Assembly (NCBI RefSeq): GCF_030055435.1
Contig: NZ_JASFYG010000004.1
Span: 62,001-126,000 of the forward strand
Source of the DNA: Methanothermobacter sp.
GTDB lineage: Archaea > Methanobacteriota > Methanobacteria > Methanobacteriales > Methanothermobacteraceae
Reading direction: 5' to 3'
Length of the DNA stretch: 64,000 nt
The notes beneath the pieces were generated by a model that saw only the letters and a program-made list of their open reading frames with translations, was not told the origin of the DNA and searched no databases. Position numbers and translations under genes: made by a program. Shown here in pieces: positions 48,691 through 59,440 of this stretch; position 1 is the first letter of the stretch, and each line of letters opens with the position of its first letter.

Positions 48691-50187
48691 TCATATTATA
48701 AGACCCTGTATCAGTGATGTGAACTGGGATGTTGCAATCCAGGGCGCCAGTCCCAGTGCCGTGCATATGAGGATCAGCACCACAAGTGAGAATACCGTTG
48801 ATCTGGGGACCGATTCTGATTCCAGTTCCATTCCCTCAGGTTCGGGTCTGAGGTAAACCGAATAGAATGCCCTGAGGAAGGTCATGAATGTGACTATGCT
48901 GAGGAGTATCATCACAACACCCAGCTCAGGGAACCCTGCCTGGATGGATGCCTGTATGAGCATCAGTTTGCTCTGGAATACATTGAATGGTGGTACACCC
49001 GCCATTATGAATCCTGAAAGCATCACGAGACCTGCGAGGCCGGGTTTATATGCTATGAGGCCCCCTATCCTTTCAGGGTCGGATCTTCCAGTCATGTAAA
49101 AGATTGTTCCGAAGCCCAGGAATATGCATGCTGTTATGAGGGCCTCGTTGACAGCTTGAAAGAGACCCGCCGATATGCTGGCTGCGGTTCCAAGGCCAAG
49201 GCCTATTCCAATGTACCCGAGTTCACCCACCGCAAGGAAACCTATCATTCTCCTTAGATCCGTCTGCATGAGTGCCATGCTTATACCAAGAACCATCCCT
49301 GCCAGTGAGAAGAACACCATGGCCCACCTCACAAGAGGCATATGGTAGAACATCCTCAGTATGACCAGTGCGAGGGCTGTGAAGGTGAAGACAGAGAAGG
49401 CCTGAAGAAGTGCCGCCCCATGGGGGAGGGCCCTGCTGTAGACCGCTGATTTGATGGTGTGGAATGGTGGGAGCCCTGTTCCATAGAGCCACCCGAAGAG
49501 TATGAGTGATGATGCAAGCAGGAACAGGGGGCTGCCAGGGTTAACAAGGCCATTTCTCATTGAAAACACTATATCTGATATGTTAACGTTACCTGTCAGT
49601 GCAAGGAGTATTGCCACCCCCAGGAGGAGCATTGGGGCTGCCACTCCACCTATCATCATGTATTTGAGTGCGGTTTCATAGCTGCGCTCCACACCTGAGC
49701 AGAGTATCACACCAACCTGTGCAAGCGCCGCTATCTCAAAGAAGACATAGAGGTTGAATATGTCATCTGTGAGGACTATGGCTGTAACAGCTGCTGTCCC
49801 CATGAACATGAGGAATGCGTAGACGCCTGAAGGTTTCCTGACCTCATTGAGGGATGTTAAAACCGCCAGGAACGCCACGATTGATAGTATGAGCAGGAAT
49901 ATCCTCTGGGCACTTCCAAAGAGGTATGTTATCCCGGGGTGGAATGAGTAGAGGTACGATGACTTTACGGACTCGGGCAGCCCAGATGCAATGGCAGGAT
50001 TCTCTGATAGCGGGGCGTAGCCCCCAAAGTAATGTGCACCGTATCCTGCAAGGAGGGGTATGAGTGGAAGCACGATTGCCACTGCAACAGCCAGTGCCTT
50101 CACGGTTCTGTCCCTTCCATGAAGGAGGTTAAGTAGAAGTGCGCACAGAATCGGTAAAACCACCATGACCGGTATAAGTGGATTCAT
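48691..50187 (-). CDS. ehbF: Ehb ion-translocating subunit EhbF (MrpD/NuoN-like)
   Basis: 498 residues with about fourteen membrane segments, of the NuoL/M/N and MrpD family that moves H+ or Na+. Seen: [17 protein letters not shown] with the key glutamate of helix 5, the broken-helix region with [29 protein letters not shown] including the conserved lysine and histidine, and [18 protein letters not shown]. It uses the ion gradient to drive uphill ferredoxin reduction. RBS AGGTGAG precedes the ATG. Confidence 0.95.
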   Translation of the reverse strand: MNPLIPVMVVLPILCALLLNLLHGRDRTVKALAVAVAIVLPLIPLLAGYGAHYFGGYAPLSENPAIASGLPESVKSSYLYSFHPGITYLFGSAQRIFLLILSIVAFLAVLTSLNEVRKPSGVYAFLMFMGTAAVTAIVLTDDIFNLYVFFEIAALAQVGVILCSGVERSYETALKYMMIGGVAAPMLLLGVAILLALTGNVNISDIVFSMRNGLVNPGSPLFLLASSLILFGWLYGTGLPPFHTIKSAVYSRALPHGAALLQAFSVFTFTALALVILRMFYHMPLVRWAMVFFSLAGMVLGISMALMQTDLRRMIGFLAVGELGYIGIGLGLGTAASISAGLFQAVNEALITACIFLGFGTIFYMTGRSDPERIGGLIAYKPGLAGLVMLSGFIMAGVPPFNVFQSKLMLIQASIQAGFPELGVVMILLSIVTFMTFLRAFYSVYLRPEPEGMELESESVPRSTVFSLVVLILICTALGLAPWIATSQFTSLIQGLII

Positions 50188-50216
50188 AATTTCTCACCTG
50201 TTAAACTACTGATTTT

Positions 50217-50579
50217 TCACTCTTCCAGCACCTTGGACGCGCTTATGGTGCCGTGTTTATGGTAAAGGATTATTATTATGCCGAGCATCACAGCAAGGGT
50301 ACTGGCCCCTATAACTATGCTTGTGAGTACAAGTGCAAATGGCAGCGGGTAGGATGCATTCTGTGCAAACCACGTCCCTGACATTCCTGGAATGTAAATG
50401 TAGACCACACCCCCAGGCCTGTAGCCCAGCGTCACAAGGAAGAGGTTAACGCCGTCGGCTATGAATGAAAGGGCTATGACCTTCTTTATGAGGTTGTCTA
50501 TGAATATCACGGCCACAGCGCCTATGACCATGAGACTTCCCGCGGTCAGTAGGGATGCCAGCTGTAGAGAGATCATCAT
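50217..50579 (-). CDS. ehbE: Ehb membrane subunit EhbE (MrpC/NuoK-like)
   Basis: 120 residues with three membrane segments, matching MrpC/Nuo[30 protein letters not shown] and [25 protein letters not shown], with the conserved PLPxALVLTxIVIG motif. The ATG overlaps the ehbD stop region (GAATGATG). Confidence 0.9.
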   Translation of the reverse strand: MMISLQLASLLTAGSLMVIGAVAVIFIDNLIKKVIALSFIADGVNLFLVTLGYRPGGVVYIYIPGMSGTWFAQNASYPLPFALVLTSIVIGASTLAVMLGIIIILYHKHGTISASKVLEE

Positions 50580-50812
50580 TCTTCCTCCATTCTCATTGTC
50601 CTGTAAGCAGCAAGTGCAAAGAAGACAGGTATAATTGCAGATCCAACTATCGCCTGTGTCAGTGCCACATCAGGTGCCAGTAGCAGCTGGTAAAGGGCGG
50701 CTATCGCAGCCCCGGGGACCCCTGTGAGTATGGCTGCCTTCAGGAGGTCCCTCTGGACCAGTGCAAGCACCGCTCCAAGTATTGCTATGATCATTATCAC
50801 GTATTCGATCAT
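50576..50812 (-). CDS. ehbD: Ehb membrane subunit EhbD
   Basis: 78 residues with two to three membrane segments. The [22 protein letters not shown] motif is the PDVALTEA-like signature of DUF4040 in MrpA/MbhD. ATG behind GGGGGATTAG. Part of the antiporter-like arm. Confidence 0.88.
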   Translation of the reverse strand: MIEYVIMIIAILGAVLALVQRDLLKAAILTGVPGAAIAALYQLLLAPDVALTQAIVGSAIIPVFFALAAYRTMRMEEE

Positions 50813-51085
50813 CTAATCCCCCTCACCATAATAGTGGGCGTTTGCTATTGCATGTGAGACGAAGGGTGCCAGTATAAAGTATGTTGCGGCCAGGAGTGGT
50901 TCTCCAAGGGCAAGGAGTGCCAGTATGCATGCAACATCCGCAATACCAAGGACGTGAATCCTTGCATACAGGACCCTCTCTATATCGTCCCTGAATCTGA
51001 GTATACCTATGGCTGCCAGTATCACAAGTATGGATGAAATGATCAGGATAGCGGACCTTAAAATCATGATGTACACTTCTATCAA
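50813..51085 (-). CDS. ehbC: Ehb membrane subunit EhbC (MrpG-like)
   Basis: 90 residues with three membrane segments and the [28 protein letters not shown] motif of MrpG/MnhG (usually GxxRFPDxxxRLHA). The frame starts with a TTG at 51085 overlapping the ehbB stop codon; a GTG at 51076 is an alternative. Confidence 0.88.
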   Translation of the reverse strand: MIEVYIMILRSAILIISSILVILAAIGILRFRDDIERVLYARIHVLGIADVACILALLALGEPLLAATYFILAPFVSHAIANAHYYGEGD

Positions 51086-51339
51086 CCCCTCAGAACCCTC
51101 GCAAATGCTATGGTACCAACTGGCCCCAGAAGAACAATGGCGTAGGCTATATCACGGCAAAAGCCAACCCCATACATCCTGTTTATGAGTATGAGTATCG
51201 TTGCGATGGCCAGGCTGAGCGCGGATATGCCAACAAGGCCCATCCCTATGCTTTTTCTTGTTGCGATCCTCACCGCTGCAATGGAGAACACTGCCAGTGA
51301 AGCCAGGAGAATATATTCTGATATCATCAGCAGATCCAT
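51082..51339 (-). CDS. ehbB: Ehb membrane subunit EhbB (MrpF-like)
   Basis: About 85 residues with three membrane segments, related to MrpF/Mnh[29 protein letters not shown] and [24 protein letters not shown]. The ATG at 51339 follows GGGGGTTTTTA; a TTG 18 bases upstream overlaps ehbA. Confidence 0.88.
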   Translation of the reverse strand: MDLLMISEYILLASLAVFSIAAVRIATRKSIGMGLVGISALSLAIATILILINRMYGVGFCRDIAYAIVLLGPVGTIAFARVLRG

Positions 51340-51349
51340 TAAAAACCCC

Positions 51350-51661
51350 CTATTCAAGCATCCCCCTTATGTAGGGCTCAAATGGTATTATGTCCTCCCT
51401 GCTGCGGGGATATATTGCAGCGACCTTCAGGATTCTGTTTTCAGAATCAAGGTCAATCGAAAGTGTTCCTGGTGTGAGGGTTATGCTGTTTGCAAGTATC
51501 GTCTGGGACACCGGCCTTGTGAGTTCAGTCTCTATTTCCACTATTACGGGCTCAATGTTTCCATTCAGTGTTCTTACTGCCACGTCAGCTGTTGCCTTAA
51601 GTATCTCATATATCAGGACCAGGAAGTAGGCGATACCGTACAGAATCCTTGTGATAAACAT
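51350..51661 (-). CDS. ehbA: Ehb membrane subunit EhbA (MrpE-like)
   Basis: 103 residues. An N-terminal membrane segment ([24 protein letters not shown]) is followed by a soluble domain with [28 protein letters not shown], the MnhE/MrpE signature. First gene of the 17-gene ehb operon; GGGAGC precedes the ATG. Confidence 0.92.
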   Translation of the reverse strand: MFITRILYGIAYFLVLIYEILKATADVAVRTLNGNIEPVIVEIETELTRPVSQTILANSITLTPGTLSIDLDSENRILKVAAIYPRSREDIIPFEPYIRGMLE

Positions 51662-51716
51662 TTTATAGCTCCCTTCTCATTTAGTACCAGTTCTAATTAA
51701 CATGATTATTTATGAT

Positions 51717-51740
51717 AATATAAAGTTTTCTATATAAATC
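51717..51740 (-). promoter_or_regulatory. ehb operon promoter
   Basis: On the minus strand GATTTATATAG (51740-51730) and ACTTTATATTATC (about 51729-51717) are TATA-like. Transcription would start near 51695-51710, about 40 bases before ehbA. No other good promoter is seen within the tightly packed operon. Confidence 0.5.
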
Positions 51741-51765
51741 GTAATAAAAATGTGATAGTCGTTGA

Positions 51766-52431
51766 TTACAGCACCAAAAGCACGTAGAGTACCACAAGGG
51801 CCCAGAAAATCAGCATAATGATCCCAAAGCCCTTTCTGAAGGTTCTCCCCGAGAAGGGCCTCATGAACCTGACCCCTGATGGTGTGAGGGAATCAAGGAC
51901 ATCATGGCTGATGAAGCCGATGAGGAGGGGTCCCATTATTGTGTAGAGATCCATTTTAGGGAAATCGGTGAGGAAAACCCCAAGAAGAGTCAGAAGTACG
52001 AATGGTAAGATCATCACCCTGTTAAGGAACATGAAACCCAGAACCGTGAGTATCACCATGATTGATGCCTTCCTATCGAGGCCCAGTGACGTGAGAAGGA
52101 AGAACATTGATAGAACAAATACCGTCAGGCAGGAAGAGATTATGAAGGCCCCCAGAATTGAATGCGTGAATCCCCTGTGCCTTGAAAGGTAGAATATGAG
52201 GGCAAGATCCATGAGGGCAATCCCCGCAAGGTAGGGAAGACCCAGGATATAAAATACAAGGAATATTACAAGTCCAAAAAGAAACACAGTTGAAACGTTC
52301 TCTGATTTAACCTCATGATCCATATCAGGAATCATGGCCCCCAGAAGCGCCAGTGCAACCGGAAAAACCGCCTGGAAAATCGGGGACGCCATTATGATTG
52401 AAAAGACGGCATGCTTCTTATATGAGGACAC
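51766..52431 (-). CDS. DUF457 (YdjM-type) membrane metal-dependent hydrolase
   Basis: About 221 residues with seven or so membrane segments. Conserved acidic and histidine motifs GAMIPDMDHE (near residue 33), HRGFTHS and GFISHDVLDSLTPSGVRFMRPF identify the YdjM/DUF457 family, predicted membrane-bound phospholipase-C-like hydrolases. The GTG at 52431 follows GGTGGGTCA and starts VSSYKKHAVFS, the usual N-terminus; the frame is open 13 codons more. Substrate unknown. It lies downstream of the DUF2119 gene. Confidence 0.85.
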   Translation of the reverse strand: MSSYKKHAVFSIIMASPIFQAVFPVALALLGAMIPDMDHEVKSENVSTVFLFGLVIFLVFYILGLPYLAGIALMDLALIFYLSRHRGFTHSILGAFIISSCLTVFVLSMFFLLTSLGLDRKASIMVILTVLGFMFLNRVMILPFVLLTLLGVFLTDFPKMDLYTIMGPLLIGFISHDVLDSLTPSGVRFMRPFSGRTFRKGFGIIMLIFWALVVLYVLLVL

Positions 52432-52474
52432 TGACCCACCCCGCTCTACTGAAGGAACACATCCCAACACCTCA

Positions 52475-53206
52475 TCATGATAGAATACCCATGTACTTGA
52501 GGAAAACCCTCATCTGAAGGAGCGACCTCCCCTCACTGCCCTCCCTGACAACTCCATTCTCAGATAAAACCTCACAGGTTACAGCTGGGATGCCTGCAAG
52601 ATTGCATTCATCCTCAAGGGCCCCCCTGTAATGGGAAGACGCCCTCTCATAGCATAGAAGTTTTGATGAAGTCCTTGAAGTTATGTAACGGGCTATCTCC
52701 AGGCTCTCGTGTTCAGGTTCCTCTGAACAGAAAACACCCTCAACACCTGGTTTGCTTCCAGGTGCCGTGGAGTGGAAATCTGCGAGGGCATCCAACCCCA
52801 GCTCACATGCCCTCCTGAATATGGAATTTGTTACAGACCCCTCAATGCTGGCTGAGCGGTTCAGATCATGTCCCATGAACCACCTGCTGTTCTTCATCGT
52901 TGCCCATGGGGCGGCAAATGGTATCAAATGAACGGTCCCACTTATATCCATGGATAAGAGCTGTTCTGAAAGCCTTAAAGCCGCTACCTGTGGGGGTATC
53001 TCATTGCCATGAACCCCTGCCACTATCATCACCACTGGCCTCCCGCCTCCAAGGGTGAGCATCACTGTACCCTTTCGGGAGTGCTCTGCCAGTTCAAGGG
53101 AAAGTTCTGAGCTTAAATGTGGCCGTAGAGCATCATTGAGAGTAACATCACCTCCCGAACCCTCATGTACAGTTGAAATTTTAATCGAGTCCTCCCTCAC
53201 AAACAT
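52475..53206 (-). CDS. DUF2119 / M14-like zinc carboxypeptidase-fold protein
   Basis: About 243 residues of the aspartoacylase/succinylglutamate desuccinylase type. Zinc and catalytic motifs are visible: VAGVHGNEIPPQ (His and Glu), HDLNRSAS, ADFHSTAPGSKPG (third zinc ligand His) and a glutamate in VTCEVLSENG. Substrate unknown in methanogens. The ATG at 53206 lies behind GGTGACCTTG. A membrane hydrolase gene follows after 43 bases. Confidence 0.8.
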   Translation of the reverse strand: MFVREDSIKISTVHEGSGGDVTLNDALRPHLSSELSLELAEHSRKGTVMLTLGGGRPVVMIVAGVHGNEIPPQVAALRLSEQLLSMDISGTVHLIPFAAPWATMKNSRWFMGHDLNRSASIEGSVTNSIFRRACELGLDALADFHSTAPGSKPGVEGVFCSEEPEHESLEIARYITSRTSSKLLCYERASSHYRGALEDECNLAGIPAVTCEVLSENGVVREGSEGRSLLQMRVFLKYMGILS

Positions 53207-53337
53207 CAAGGTCACCACGCACAGAACCATAAGCTTAAGTGATTATCATAGGTTCCCATATGTACAATGTAAATCCCACAGTTCGCCGAATTGGTGATAG
53301 CATGGGTCTCCAGCTATGGGGACAGACTTAATAACAC

Positions 53338-53362
53338 CTAGCCATTATATCTATAATGCTAG
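53338..53362. promoter_or_regulatory. inverted repeat over the argG promoter
   Basis: CTAGCCATTATA (53338-53349) pairs with TATAATGCTAG (53352-53362) with a single bulged C. The TATA-like ATTATATC lies inside, so a protein bound here would block transcription of argG, which starts 42 bases further on. Confidence 0.5.
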
Positions 53363-53403
53363 TAATAAAAACATGGGTATTTGATTCTTATAAGGTGATT
53401 GTT

Positions 53404-54588
53404 ATGGATAAGGTGGTTCTTGCTTTCAGTGGAGGTCTTGACACATCTGTATGTATCAAGCTCCTTGAGGAAAAATATGGTATGGAAGTCATAACGGCCT
53501 GCGTGGATGTTGGTCAGCCGCGGGAGGAGGTTGAAAGACCGGCGAGGGTTGCAGAGGAACTCGGAAACTATAAGCACTACACAGTTGATGCAAGGGAAGA
53601 GTTTGCAGAGAACTACATATTCCCCGCAATAAAGGCAAATGCGGTATACGAGGGCTACCCCCTCAGCACGGCCCTTGCAAGGCCCCTCATAGCAGAAAAG
53701 ATAGTTGAGGTGGCCGAATCCGAGGGTGCATCTGCAATAGCCCATGGATGCACAGGTAAGGGGAACGACCAGTTCCGTTTTGAGGCTGTTATAAGGTCAA
53801 GGACAGACCTTGAGGTCATCGCACCCATAAGGGACCTGAACCTCACAAGGACAGAGGAAATGGAATACGCAAGATCCTGCGGCATACCCCTGCCCTCCGA
53901 TAAACTCTACAGTATAGATGAAAACCTCTGGGGGCGTGCAATAGAGGGCGACATCCTGGAGGACCCCATGGTGGAGCCACCTGAGGACGCATTCCAGTGG
54001 ACAAGGCCCATCGATAAAACCCCTGAAGAACCAGAGGTGGTTGAGATCGAATTCAGGAGCGGGGTTCCCGTTGCAATGAATGGTGATGAGATGAAGCCCC
54101 TTGAACTCATAGGCCTTGCAAATGAAATCGCCGGTAAACACGGGATTGGAAGGGTTGACATAATGGAGGACCGTATTATAGGCATGAAGAGCCGGGAGGT
54201 CTATGAAACACCCGCAGCCTTCCTCCTCCTGGAGGCCCACCGGGCCCTTGAGCAGCTGACACTTACAAGGAGCGAGCTCCGATTTGCAGATATAATTAGC
54301 AACACCTACGCTGAACTCGTCTACAGGGGACTCTGGCATGACCCCCTCCGTGAGGACCTTGACATGGCAATAAATCACATGCAGAGGCGTGTAACCGGAA
54401 TGGTGAGGGTCAAACTACACCGGGGCAGTATGCGGGTCATAGGCAGAAAGTCACCCTACAGCCTCTACAGTGAGGAAATAGTATCATTTGAGGACAAGAC
54501 CCTCGACCAGAGGGAGATGGCCGGAATGGTCAAGAACTACGCCCTCCAGGCCGGGATATACAACAGGGTGTGCAGGAAGGAGAACTGA
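53404..54588 (+). CDS. argG: argininosuccinate synthase ArgG
   Basis: Condenses citrulline and aspartate with ATP hydrolysis in arginine synthesis. Seen: [19 protein letters not shown] (ATP PP-loop), [16 protein letters not shown], and [20 protein letters not shown]. 394 residues, full length. The ATG at 53404 is preceded by GGTGAT; the frame extends 16 codons upstream through the promoter and is not used. The stop codon overlaps the start of the next gene. Confidence 0.96.
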   Translation: MDKVVLAFSGGLDTSVCIKLLEEKYGMEVITACVDVGQPREEVERPARVAEELGNYKHYTVDAREEFAENYIFPAIKANAVYEGYPLSTALARPLIAEKIVEVAESEGASAIAHGCTGKGNDQFRFEAVIRSRTDLEVIAPIRDLNLTRTEEMEYARSCGIPLPSDKLYSIDENLWGRAIEGDILEDPMVEPPEDAFQWTRPIDKTPEEPEVVEIEFRSGVPVAMNGDEMKPLELIGLANEIAGKHGIGRVDIMEDRIIGMKSREVYETPAAFLLLEAHRALEQLTLTRSELRFADIISNTYAELVYRGLWHDPLREDLDMAINHMQRRVTGMVRVKLHRGSMRVIGRKSPYSLYSEEIVSFEDKTLDQREMAGMVKNYALQAGIYNRVCRKEN

Positions 54589-54857
54589 TGGAAGGGTTCT
54601 CATTCCTTGTTCTCATTGTGGTTGCCACATTCATAATTGCAGGGGGTCTTGCGTCCCTCAGAATACTTTTTGGTGTTGGGAAGAAGATACTGGCACTGGC
54701 AGGAAACATAGTGCTTGGTATCCTTCTTCTTCTTGGTGTTAATATACTGCCATTCGTAAACATCCCCATCAACCCCCTTACACTCCTCGTGGCTGGTTTT
54801 GGTGGGGTGACAGGAGTGGGGATACTCCTCATTGGAAACATCCTTGGGCTGGTATGA
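54588..54857 (+). CDS. BofA-like small membrane protein
   Basis: About 89 residues with two to three hydrophobic segments, similar to the pro-sigmaK processing inhibitor BofA family found in some archaea: ILFGVGKKILALAGNIVLGILLLLGVNI and GVTGVGILLIGNILGLV. In archaea its role is unknown since sigma K is absent. Its ATG overlaps the argG stop codon (TGATG), so it is translationally coupled to argG. Confidence 0.75.
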   Translation: MEGFSFLVLIVVATFIIAGGLASLRILFGVGKKILALAGNIVLGILLLLGVNILPFVNIPINPLTLLVAGFGGVTGVGILLIGNILGLV

Positions 54858-54957
54858 GGATTCCCCTATATTCAATTGATTATTTCTGACGCCATATTGC
54901 AAAGAGGTCCTGTAAGCCCCCCATAATCTATAATTCAACTATTACTTTTTTGATGGC

Positions 54958-56460
54958 TCAGAAACCATAGGTACGCATATCCATTGCCTCTGGAATAAAA
55001 TTATGGACATCTGATGCTAAAAATCCTGTTCCAAATTTCTCCATTGCAAGTTCCCCTGCCTTGCCATTTATGAATGCTGCAAGTGAGGCGGAATCAAATG
55101 CTGAAAGCCCCATTGCACGCAGACCTGCAGTTAAACCGGCAAGGCAATCCCCTGTACCACCAACGGTCATTCCCGGACAGCCACTCCTGTTAAGCCGGAA
55201 TCTGTCACCCTGGAATATCATGTCGACGGGACCCTTCAGAAGGACTGTTCCACTTATCCTGGCTGAAATCGAGCTGAAGGCAGCCACCTGTTCATTGAAA
55301 TCAGCGTATACATCGGATCTGAGTTTAAAGAACTCCCTGAATTCACCCATATGCGGAGTTACAGTTAGATCCCTGTATTCAGTGACCTGGGAGTAATCAA
55401 TCAGCCTGAGTGCATCGGCATCGAGTACGAGGGGTTTTCCCATCTCCTGGAGTGCTCCAATAAGTTCTCTGAAAGTTTCTGATGTTGATTGGTGTCTACC
55501 AGCCCCACAGCCCACAAGAACCGAATCAGCGTTTTCTGCAAGTTCCAGAAGCTCGCCCAGGGACCCTGGCCCTATATATTTACCCTCAAGTTTTCTGACT
55601 ATTAGATCAGGTGAAACGGATTTGATGGCGCTGGCTGCGCTGCCCGGTGCTGCAACGGTTACAACGTCTGCACCTGCCCTCAGTGCGGAGATGGCTGCGA
55701 GTGCAGGGGCCCCTGAGTAGTGATGGCTTCCGCCGATAACCAGGACTCTCCCGTTTTCCCCCTTATGACTCTCAGGGCTCCTTGAGGGTATCCTTAGGAG
55801 ATCCCCTGGACCCACAAATACTTCGGCTGCCCGTGGTATCCCTATGTCCCTCACCACGATTTCCCCTGTGATGGCAGGGTCCGCCTTTTCAAGTCCATCC
55901 TTCATCCTGTGAAAGGTCACCGTAAGGTCTGCAGATACAGCAACATCATCCACGGTACCAGTCTCTGGGCTGAGTCCGCTTGGTATATCCACAGAAACCT
56001 TAAATGCGTCTGAACGGTTTATGAGCTCAATGGCTGACCTTGATGGTTCCCTTATAACCCCCCTGACACCCGTGCCAAGTACTGCATCAACAACCACATC
56101 TGCATCCACAGGAAAAAGCTCAGATGAATCACTGACTGTCCTTACACCGAGTATGCCTGGCTCCGGCTGCATGGCCATGAGAACATCCCAGTTACGCCGT
56201 GCCTCCTCTGACCCTATCCTTTCGGGGTGTGTGAGTAGGAGAACCTCAACCTGAAAACCCATGTTAAGGAGATGCCGTGCAGCAACAAACCCATCACCAC
56301 CATTTCCTCCCGATCCGCAAAATAATACGACCCTTCCTTCATCCGCATAGTTTCCTATCTCCTCTGCAACTGCCCTTCCAGCATTCTCCATAAGGGAAAG
56401 CCTTGGAATACCAAGATACTCCGCATTAATATCAGCTGTCGCCATGTCAATCGGCTTCAT
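54958..56460 (-). CDS. nnr: bifunctional NAD(P)H-hydrate repair enzyme Nnr (epimerase/dehydratase)
   Basis: Repairs hydrated NADH and NADPH. N-terminal YjeF_N epimerase domain (about 1-215) with AGRAVAEEI and GSGGNGGDGFVAARHL; C-terminal ADP-dependent ribokinase-like dehydratase (about 225-490) with VLVIGGSHHYSGAPALAAISALRAGADVVTV, VLDADALRL, LTPHMGEF-like VTPHMGEFREF, and GGTGDCLAGLTAGLRA. 500 residues is full length. ATG behind GGTGAAACAGTC. No operon partner. Confidence 0.94.
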   Translation of the reverse strand: MKPIDMATADINAEYLGIPRLSLMENAGRAVAEEIGNYADEGRVVLFCGSGGNGGDGFVAARHLLNMGFQVEVLLLTHPERIGSEEARRNWDVLMAMQPEPGILGVRTVSDSSELFPVDADVVVDAVLGTGVRGVIREPSRSAIELINRSDAFKVSVDIPSGLSPETGTVDDVAVSADLTVTFHRMKDGLEKADPAITGEIVVRDIGIPRAAEVFVGPGDLLRIPSRSPESHKGENGRVLVIGGSHHYSGAPALAAISALRAGADVVTVAAPGSAASAIKSVSPDLIVRKLEGKYIGPGSLGELLELAENADSVLVGCGAGRHQSTSETFRELIGALQEMGKPLVLDADALRLIDYSQVTEYRDLTVTPHMGEFREFFKLRSDVYADFNEQVAAFSSISARISGTVLLKGPVDMIFQGDRFRLNRSGCPGMTVGGTGDCLAGLTAGLRAMGLSAFDSASLAAFINGKAGELAMEKFGTGFLASDVHNFIPEAMDMRTYGF

Positions 56461-56572
56461 GACTGTTTCACCATCCTTAAAAATTTGAGGGTTAATTCCA
56501 GAGCCCCTCTCCAGATGCTCTGAATTTATATTATTGACTGACAGATATTAACATATCAACGGGAGGTTTCCC

Positions 56573-58501
56573 ATGCCACCCCAAAGAAATCTGGTGGAGA
56601 ATATCCCATATGTTCCCCTATCAGTCATATACTATGCTCTTGCAGCTCTGGCGGCCCTCGTAATATATGGTATAGTTGGCTCAATGTACATAATGGGGCT
56701 TGACCTCTACAATGCCATCTACTTTACAGTGATCACCATCGCCACTGTGGGTTACGGGGACATAACACCTGTCACTGTATCCCAGAAGATATTCTCTGTT
56801 ACCCTTGCCCTCGGTGGTGTGGGACTCATAGCCTATGTTTTAAGCTTAACCGTTTCGGTGATCACTATGACACTGCAGGAGACCATATCAGGTGCCCGGA
56901 TACGGAGATTAATGCAGTCAATGAACAACCACTTCATTCTCTGTGGTTTTGGCCGTGTTGGATCCGCCGTTTTTAAGGAACTCCTGAAAAGGAATCTGAA
57001 GACCATAATAATTGAGAAAGACCGAGAAATAGTAGAGAAGGAACTGTGGGAAGACCCCAAAGTACTTGCAATACCTGAAAGCGCGACAGATGAGGATACA
57101 CTCAGGGCGGCCGGGATAAAGAGGGCCCGTGGGGTTATAATAACAACCGGAGATGATGTTGACAACCTCTTCATAACCCTCACCTGCAGGGAGCTGAATC
57201 CAGACATATGGATCGTGGCAAGATCCAGTAAAAAGGAAAACATAAAGAGACTCTACCGTGCAGGGGCCAACCGTGTGATCTCCCCTGAAATCAGCGGGGG
57301 TGAGGACATCTACTTTGCAGCCATGGAACCCACCATGGTGAAGATAACAGTCAAGCATGATGTTGAGGATATTGGAAAAGAGGCAGAGATAATACTCAAG
57401 TATGGCTGCACACTGGAGGATATAGAGTATCACCTCCCTGAGTTCAAGGAGCCCTTGGTGAGGAAGATCGGGGTATCTGAGAGGAAAGAACTTGAAAGGT
57501 TTTTAAATGCTCTTGAGGGGGACCCGGCCAGAAAAAGCTCCCTTACAAGAATCTATGAGTCTGTGAGCGGAATACACTCCCACTGGATATCCGGGCCAGA
57601 CCGGGAAAGTATAGATAAGGTCATAGATGAACTCAGAGAGGAGGGTATACTTCTTGGGGTTAACCTCGATGACAATGAGATAAAGGAGGTTGCAAGGAAG
57701 CATGGAAGGCTTGTTGAGGTAATAATTAAGCCTGAAATGAGCATTGTTGAAAACCATGGAGTGGATGACATAAGAAGAGAAGCAGAGATCATAATAAAGA
57801 ATGGCTGTACAATCGAGGACATAGAGTACTACCTTCCAGGTTTCTCAGAGCCCCTCAGAAGAAACGTGGGTGTTGACTCAATGGAGGACGTCGACCGTTT
57901 CATAAAGACCCTCAGAAGTGACTCCCGTAAACTGGAATCCCTTGACAGACTCTACACCCTCTCAGGTGGGGGTATACATACACACAGGATATCAGGACCA
58001 GATGCAAAGAGCCTCGAGAGGGTGGAGGAGGAGCTCAGAAAGGAGGGTTTCCTCATAGGAGTCAATCTGGACCTTGCTGAAATCAAATCCATAATACAGG
58101 AATCAGGGAGGGTTGTGGAGATGCTCCTCAAACACGACCTGGGTAACATGGATGACAAGGAGATAATTATAAGGAGGGGCGGTCGAATTCTTGACTCAAA
58201 GCATTACCTTCCAGGGGTTAGGCAGGTGGTGACAAGAAACCTCAACATAAGGAACATGGATGACCTCCAAAGGTGCCTAGAGGAACTTGAAAAGCCAGAC
58301 GCCAGAAGATCCCTGAAGGCCTTGTACAGCATATCAAGGAATATACACTCACACACCGTCGCTGCAAGTGACGTTAAGGTTATAAAGAAGATTGAGAGGG
58401 ACCTTGAAAAGAGGGGTGTGCTCCTTGGTGTTAACCTCTCTGAAGATGAGATATGGGATATAGTTGAAAGTGAAATGATGGAGAAGTTCTGCATAGAATA
58501 A
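56573..58501 (+). CDS. K+ channel with RCK domain and three copies of an unrecognised C-terminal domain
   Basis: 642 residues. Two membrane helices (about 17-38 and 70-98) flank a pore with the TVGYGD selectivity filter at 58-63. An RCK (TrkA-N) Rossmann domain follows (about 117-240, [18 protein letters not shown]). Instead of the usual TrkA-C domain, the rest (about 255-642) is three tandem repeats of about 130 residues that begin [18 protein letters not shown] and VVEMLLKHD and contain [11 protein letters not shown] / [11 protein letters not shown] / [11 protein letters not shown] and [12 protein letters not shown] / [12 protein letters not shown] / [12 protein letters not shown]. The third lacks the SGPD. 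Not the well-studied MthK. GGGAGGTTTCCC precedes the ATG. Likely gated by a cytoplasmic ligand, identity unknown. Confidence 0.88.
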   Translation: MPPQRNLVENIPYVPLSVIYYALAALAALVIYGIVGSMYIMGLDLYNAIYFTVITIATVGYGDITPVTVSQKIFSVTLALGGVGLIAYVLSLTVSVITMTLQETISGARIRRLMQSMNNHFILCGFGRVGSAVFKELLKRNLKTIIIEKDREIVEKELWEDPKVLAIPESATDEDTLRAAGIKRARGVIITTGDDVDNLFITLTCRELNPDIWIVARSSKKENIKRLYRAGANRVISPEISGGEDIYFAAMEPTMVKITVKHDVEDIGKEAEIILKYGCTLEDIEYHLPEFKEPLVRKIGVSERKELERFLNALEGDPARKSSLTRIYESVSGIHSHWISGPDRESIDKVIDELREEGILLGVNLDDNEIKEVARKHGRLVEVIIKPEMSIVENHGVDDIRREAEIIIKNGCTIEDIEYYLPGFSEPLRRNVGVDSMEDVDRFIKTLRSDSRKLESLDRLYTLSGGGIHTHRISGPDAKSLERVEEELRKEGFLIGVNLDLAEIKSIIQESGRVVEMLLKHDLGNMDDKEIIIRRGGRILDSKHYLPGVRQVVTRNLNIRNMDDLQRCLEELEKPDARRSLKALYSISRNIHSHTVAASDVKVIKKIERDLEKRGVLLGVNLSEDEIWDIVESEMMEKFCIE

Positions 58502-58537
58502 AAATTTCCTAAAAATAGAAAAAGAAAAATGGAATAT

Positions 58538-59431
58538 TCAGAAGAGATCGTGGAGTTTTATCTGGTATGCCCCCAGGTTGCCACCGTAGTTCCCTGCACT
58601 TATCTTAATTATGCCTGGAACGGTACATGCAGCCTTTATACCTTCCTTCATCGCCTCCCTTACAGCATCTTCGTTGACACCGTCTATAACTATCTCATAT
58701 ACCCCGTTAACGTTTTCAGGTATCTCGCTGCCCTCAACCTCATCTTTGAGGGTGACGCACATCTTCTCATTGGTTGAGGCGTTGAGGAACTTGTACTTGT
58801 TTGACCCGACCTTTGAACCTGAAGCCACAACACCACCAGGGAATGGTGTTATGGTGCCTTCAACTGCAGCTATCGCATCCACTGCTGCCTGGGCCGCCAG
58901 AAGGGCTGATGCCTGACTGTCACCCAGAATGAAGAAGTTTCCACCTGCAACCCCATCCTTTATTCCGAATTCACTTTCAATGAGGAAGTCCCCAGACATT
59001 ATCGGGATTGAGTGGATTTTCCTTCCATCAATTTCAAGTTCCTTCTCGTAGCCATCACCGAAGAACTTGAGTTTGAATCCCACATTGAGTTTTTCGTCCT
59101 CGTCATCAAGAGCATCGAATACTGCGGTTGTTGGTGCTGTAAGTATACCCATCCCTATTCTTTCAAGGAGTTCATGGTCCAGGTTTTTCTTTGATGGGTT
59201 GCAGATCATTATTATGTATCCAGGTCTTCCATCAGGGGTCTCCTCTGGTGGAACGTAGCAGTCTATACCTGCCTCTGCAGGGCACCCTATAACAGACGTA
59301 CCGTAACCTGTTGCCTCGGTTGCAGCTATCTTTGCAAGTTTTTTTGTTGCTGCGGTTACAAGAACCCTTGAAACCTTTATGCCGAAGGCCTCCGCAAATG
59401 TATCCTCTATTTCAACACCATTTATCTCCAT
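58538..59431 (-). CDS. ftr: formylmethanofuran-tetrahydromethanopterin formyltransferase
   Basis: Transfers the formyl group from formylmethanofuran to tetrahydromethanopterin, step two of CO2 reduction to methane. 297 residues in the FtR two-domain fold; [35 protein letters not shown] and [18 protein letters not shown] are conserved. The acidic composition is typical of the thermophile enzyme. The ATG at 59431 lies behind GGTGATAATT. The upstream region carries a 52-bp tandem repeat. Confidence 0.95.
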   Translation of the reverse strand: MEINGVEIEDTFAEAFGIKVSRVLVTAATKKLAKIAATEATGYGTSVIGCPAEAGIDCYVPPEETPDGRPGYIIMICNPSKKNLDHELLERIGMGILTAPTTAVFDALDDEDEKLNVGFKLKFFGDGYEKELEIDGRKIHSIPIMSGDFLIESEFGIKDGVAGGNFFILGDSQASALLAAQAAVDAIAAVEGTITPFPGGVVASGSKVGSNKYKFLNASTNEKMCVTLKDEVEGSEIPENVNGVYEIVIDGVNEDAVREAMKEGIKAACTVPGIIKISAGNYGGNLGAYQIKLHDLF

Positions 59432-59440
59432 AATTATCAC

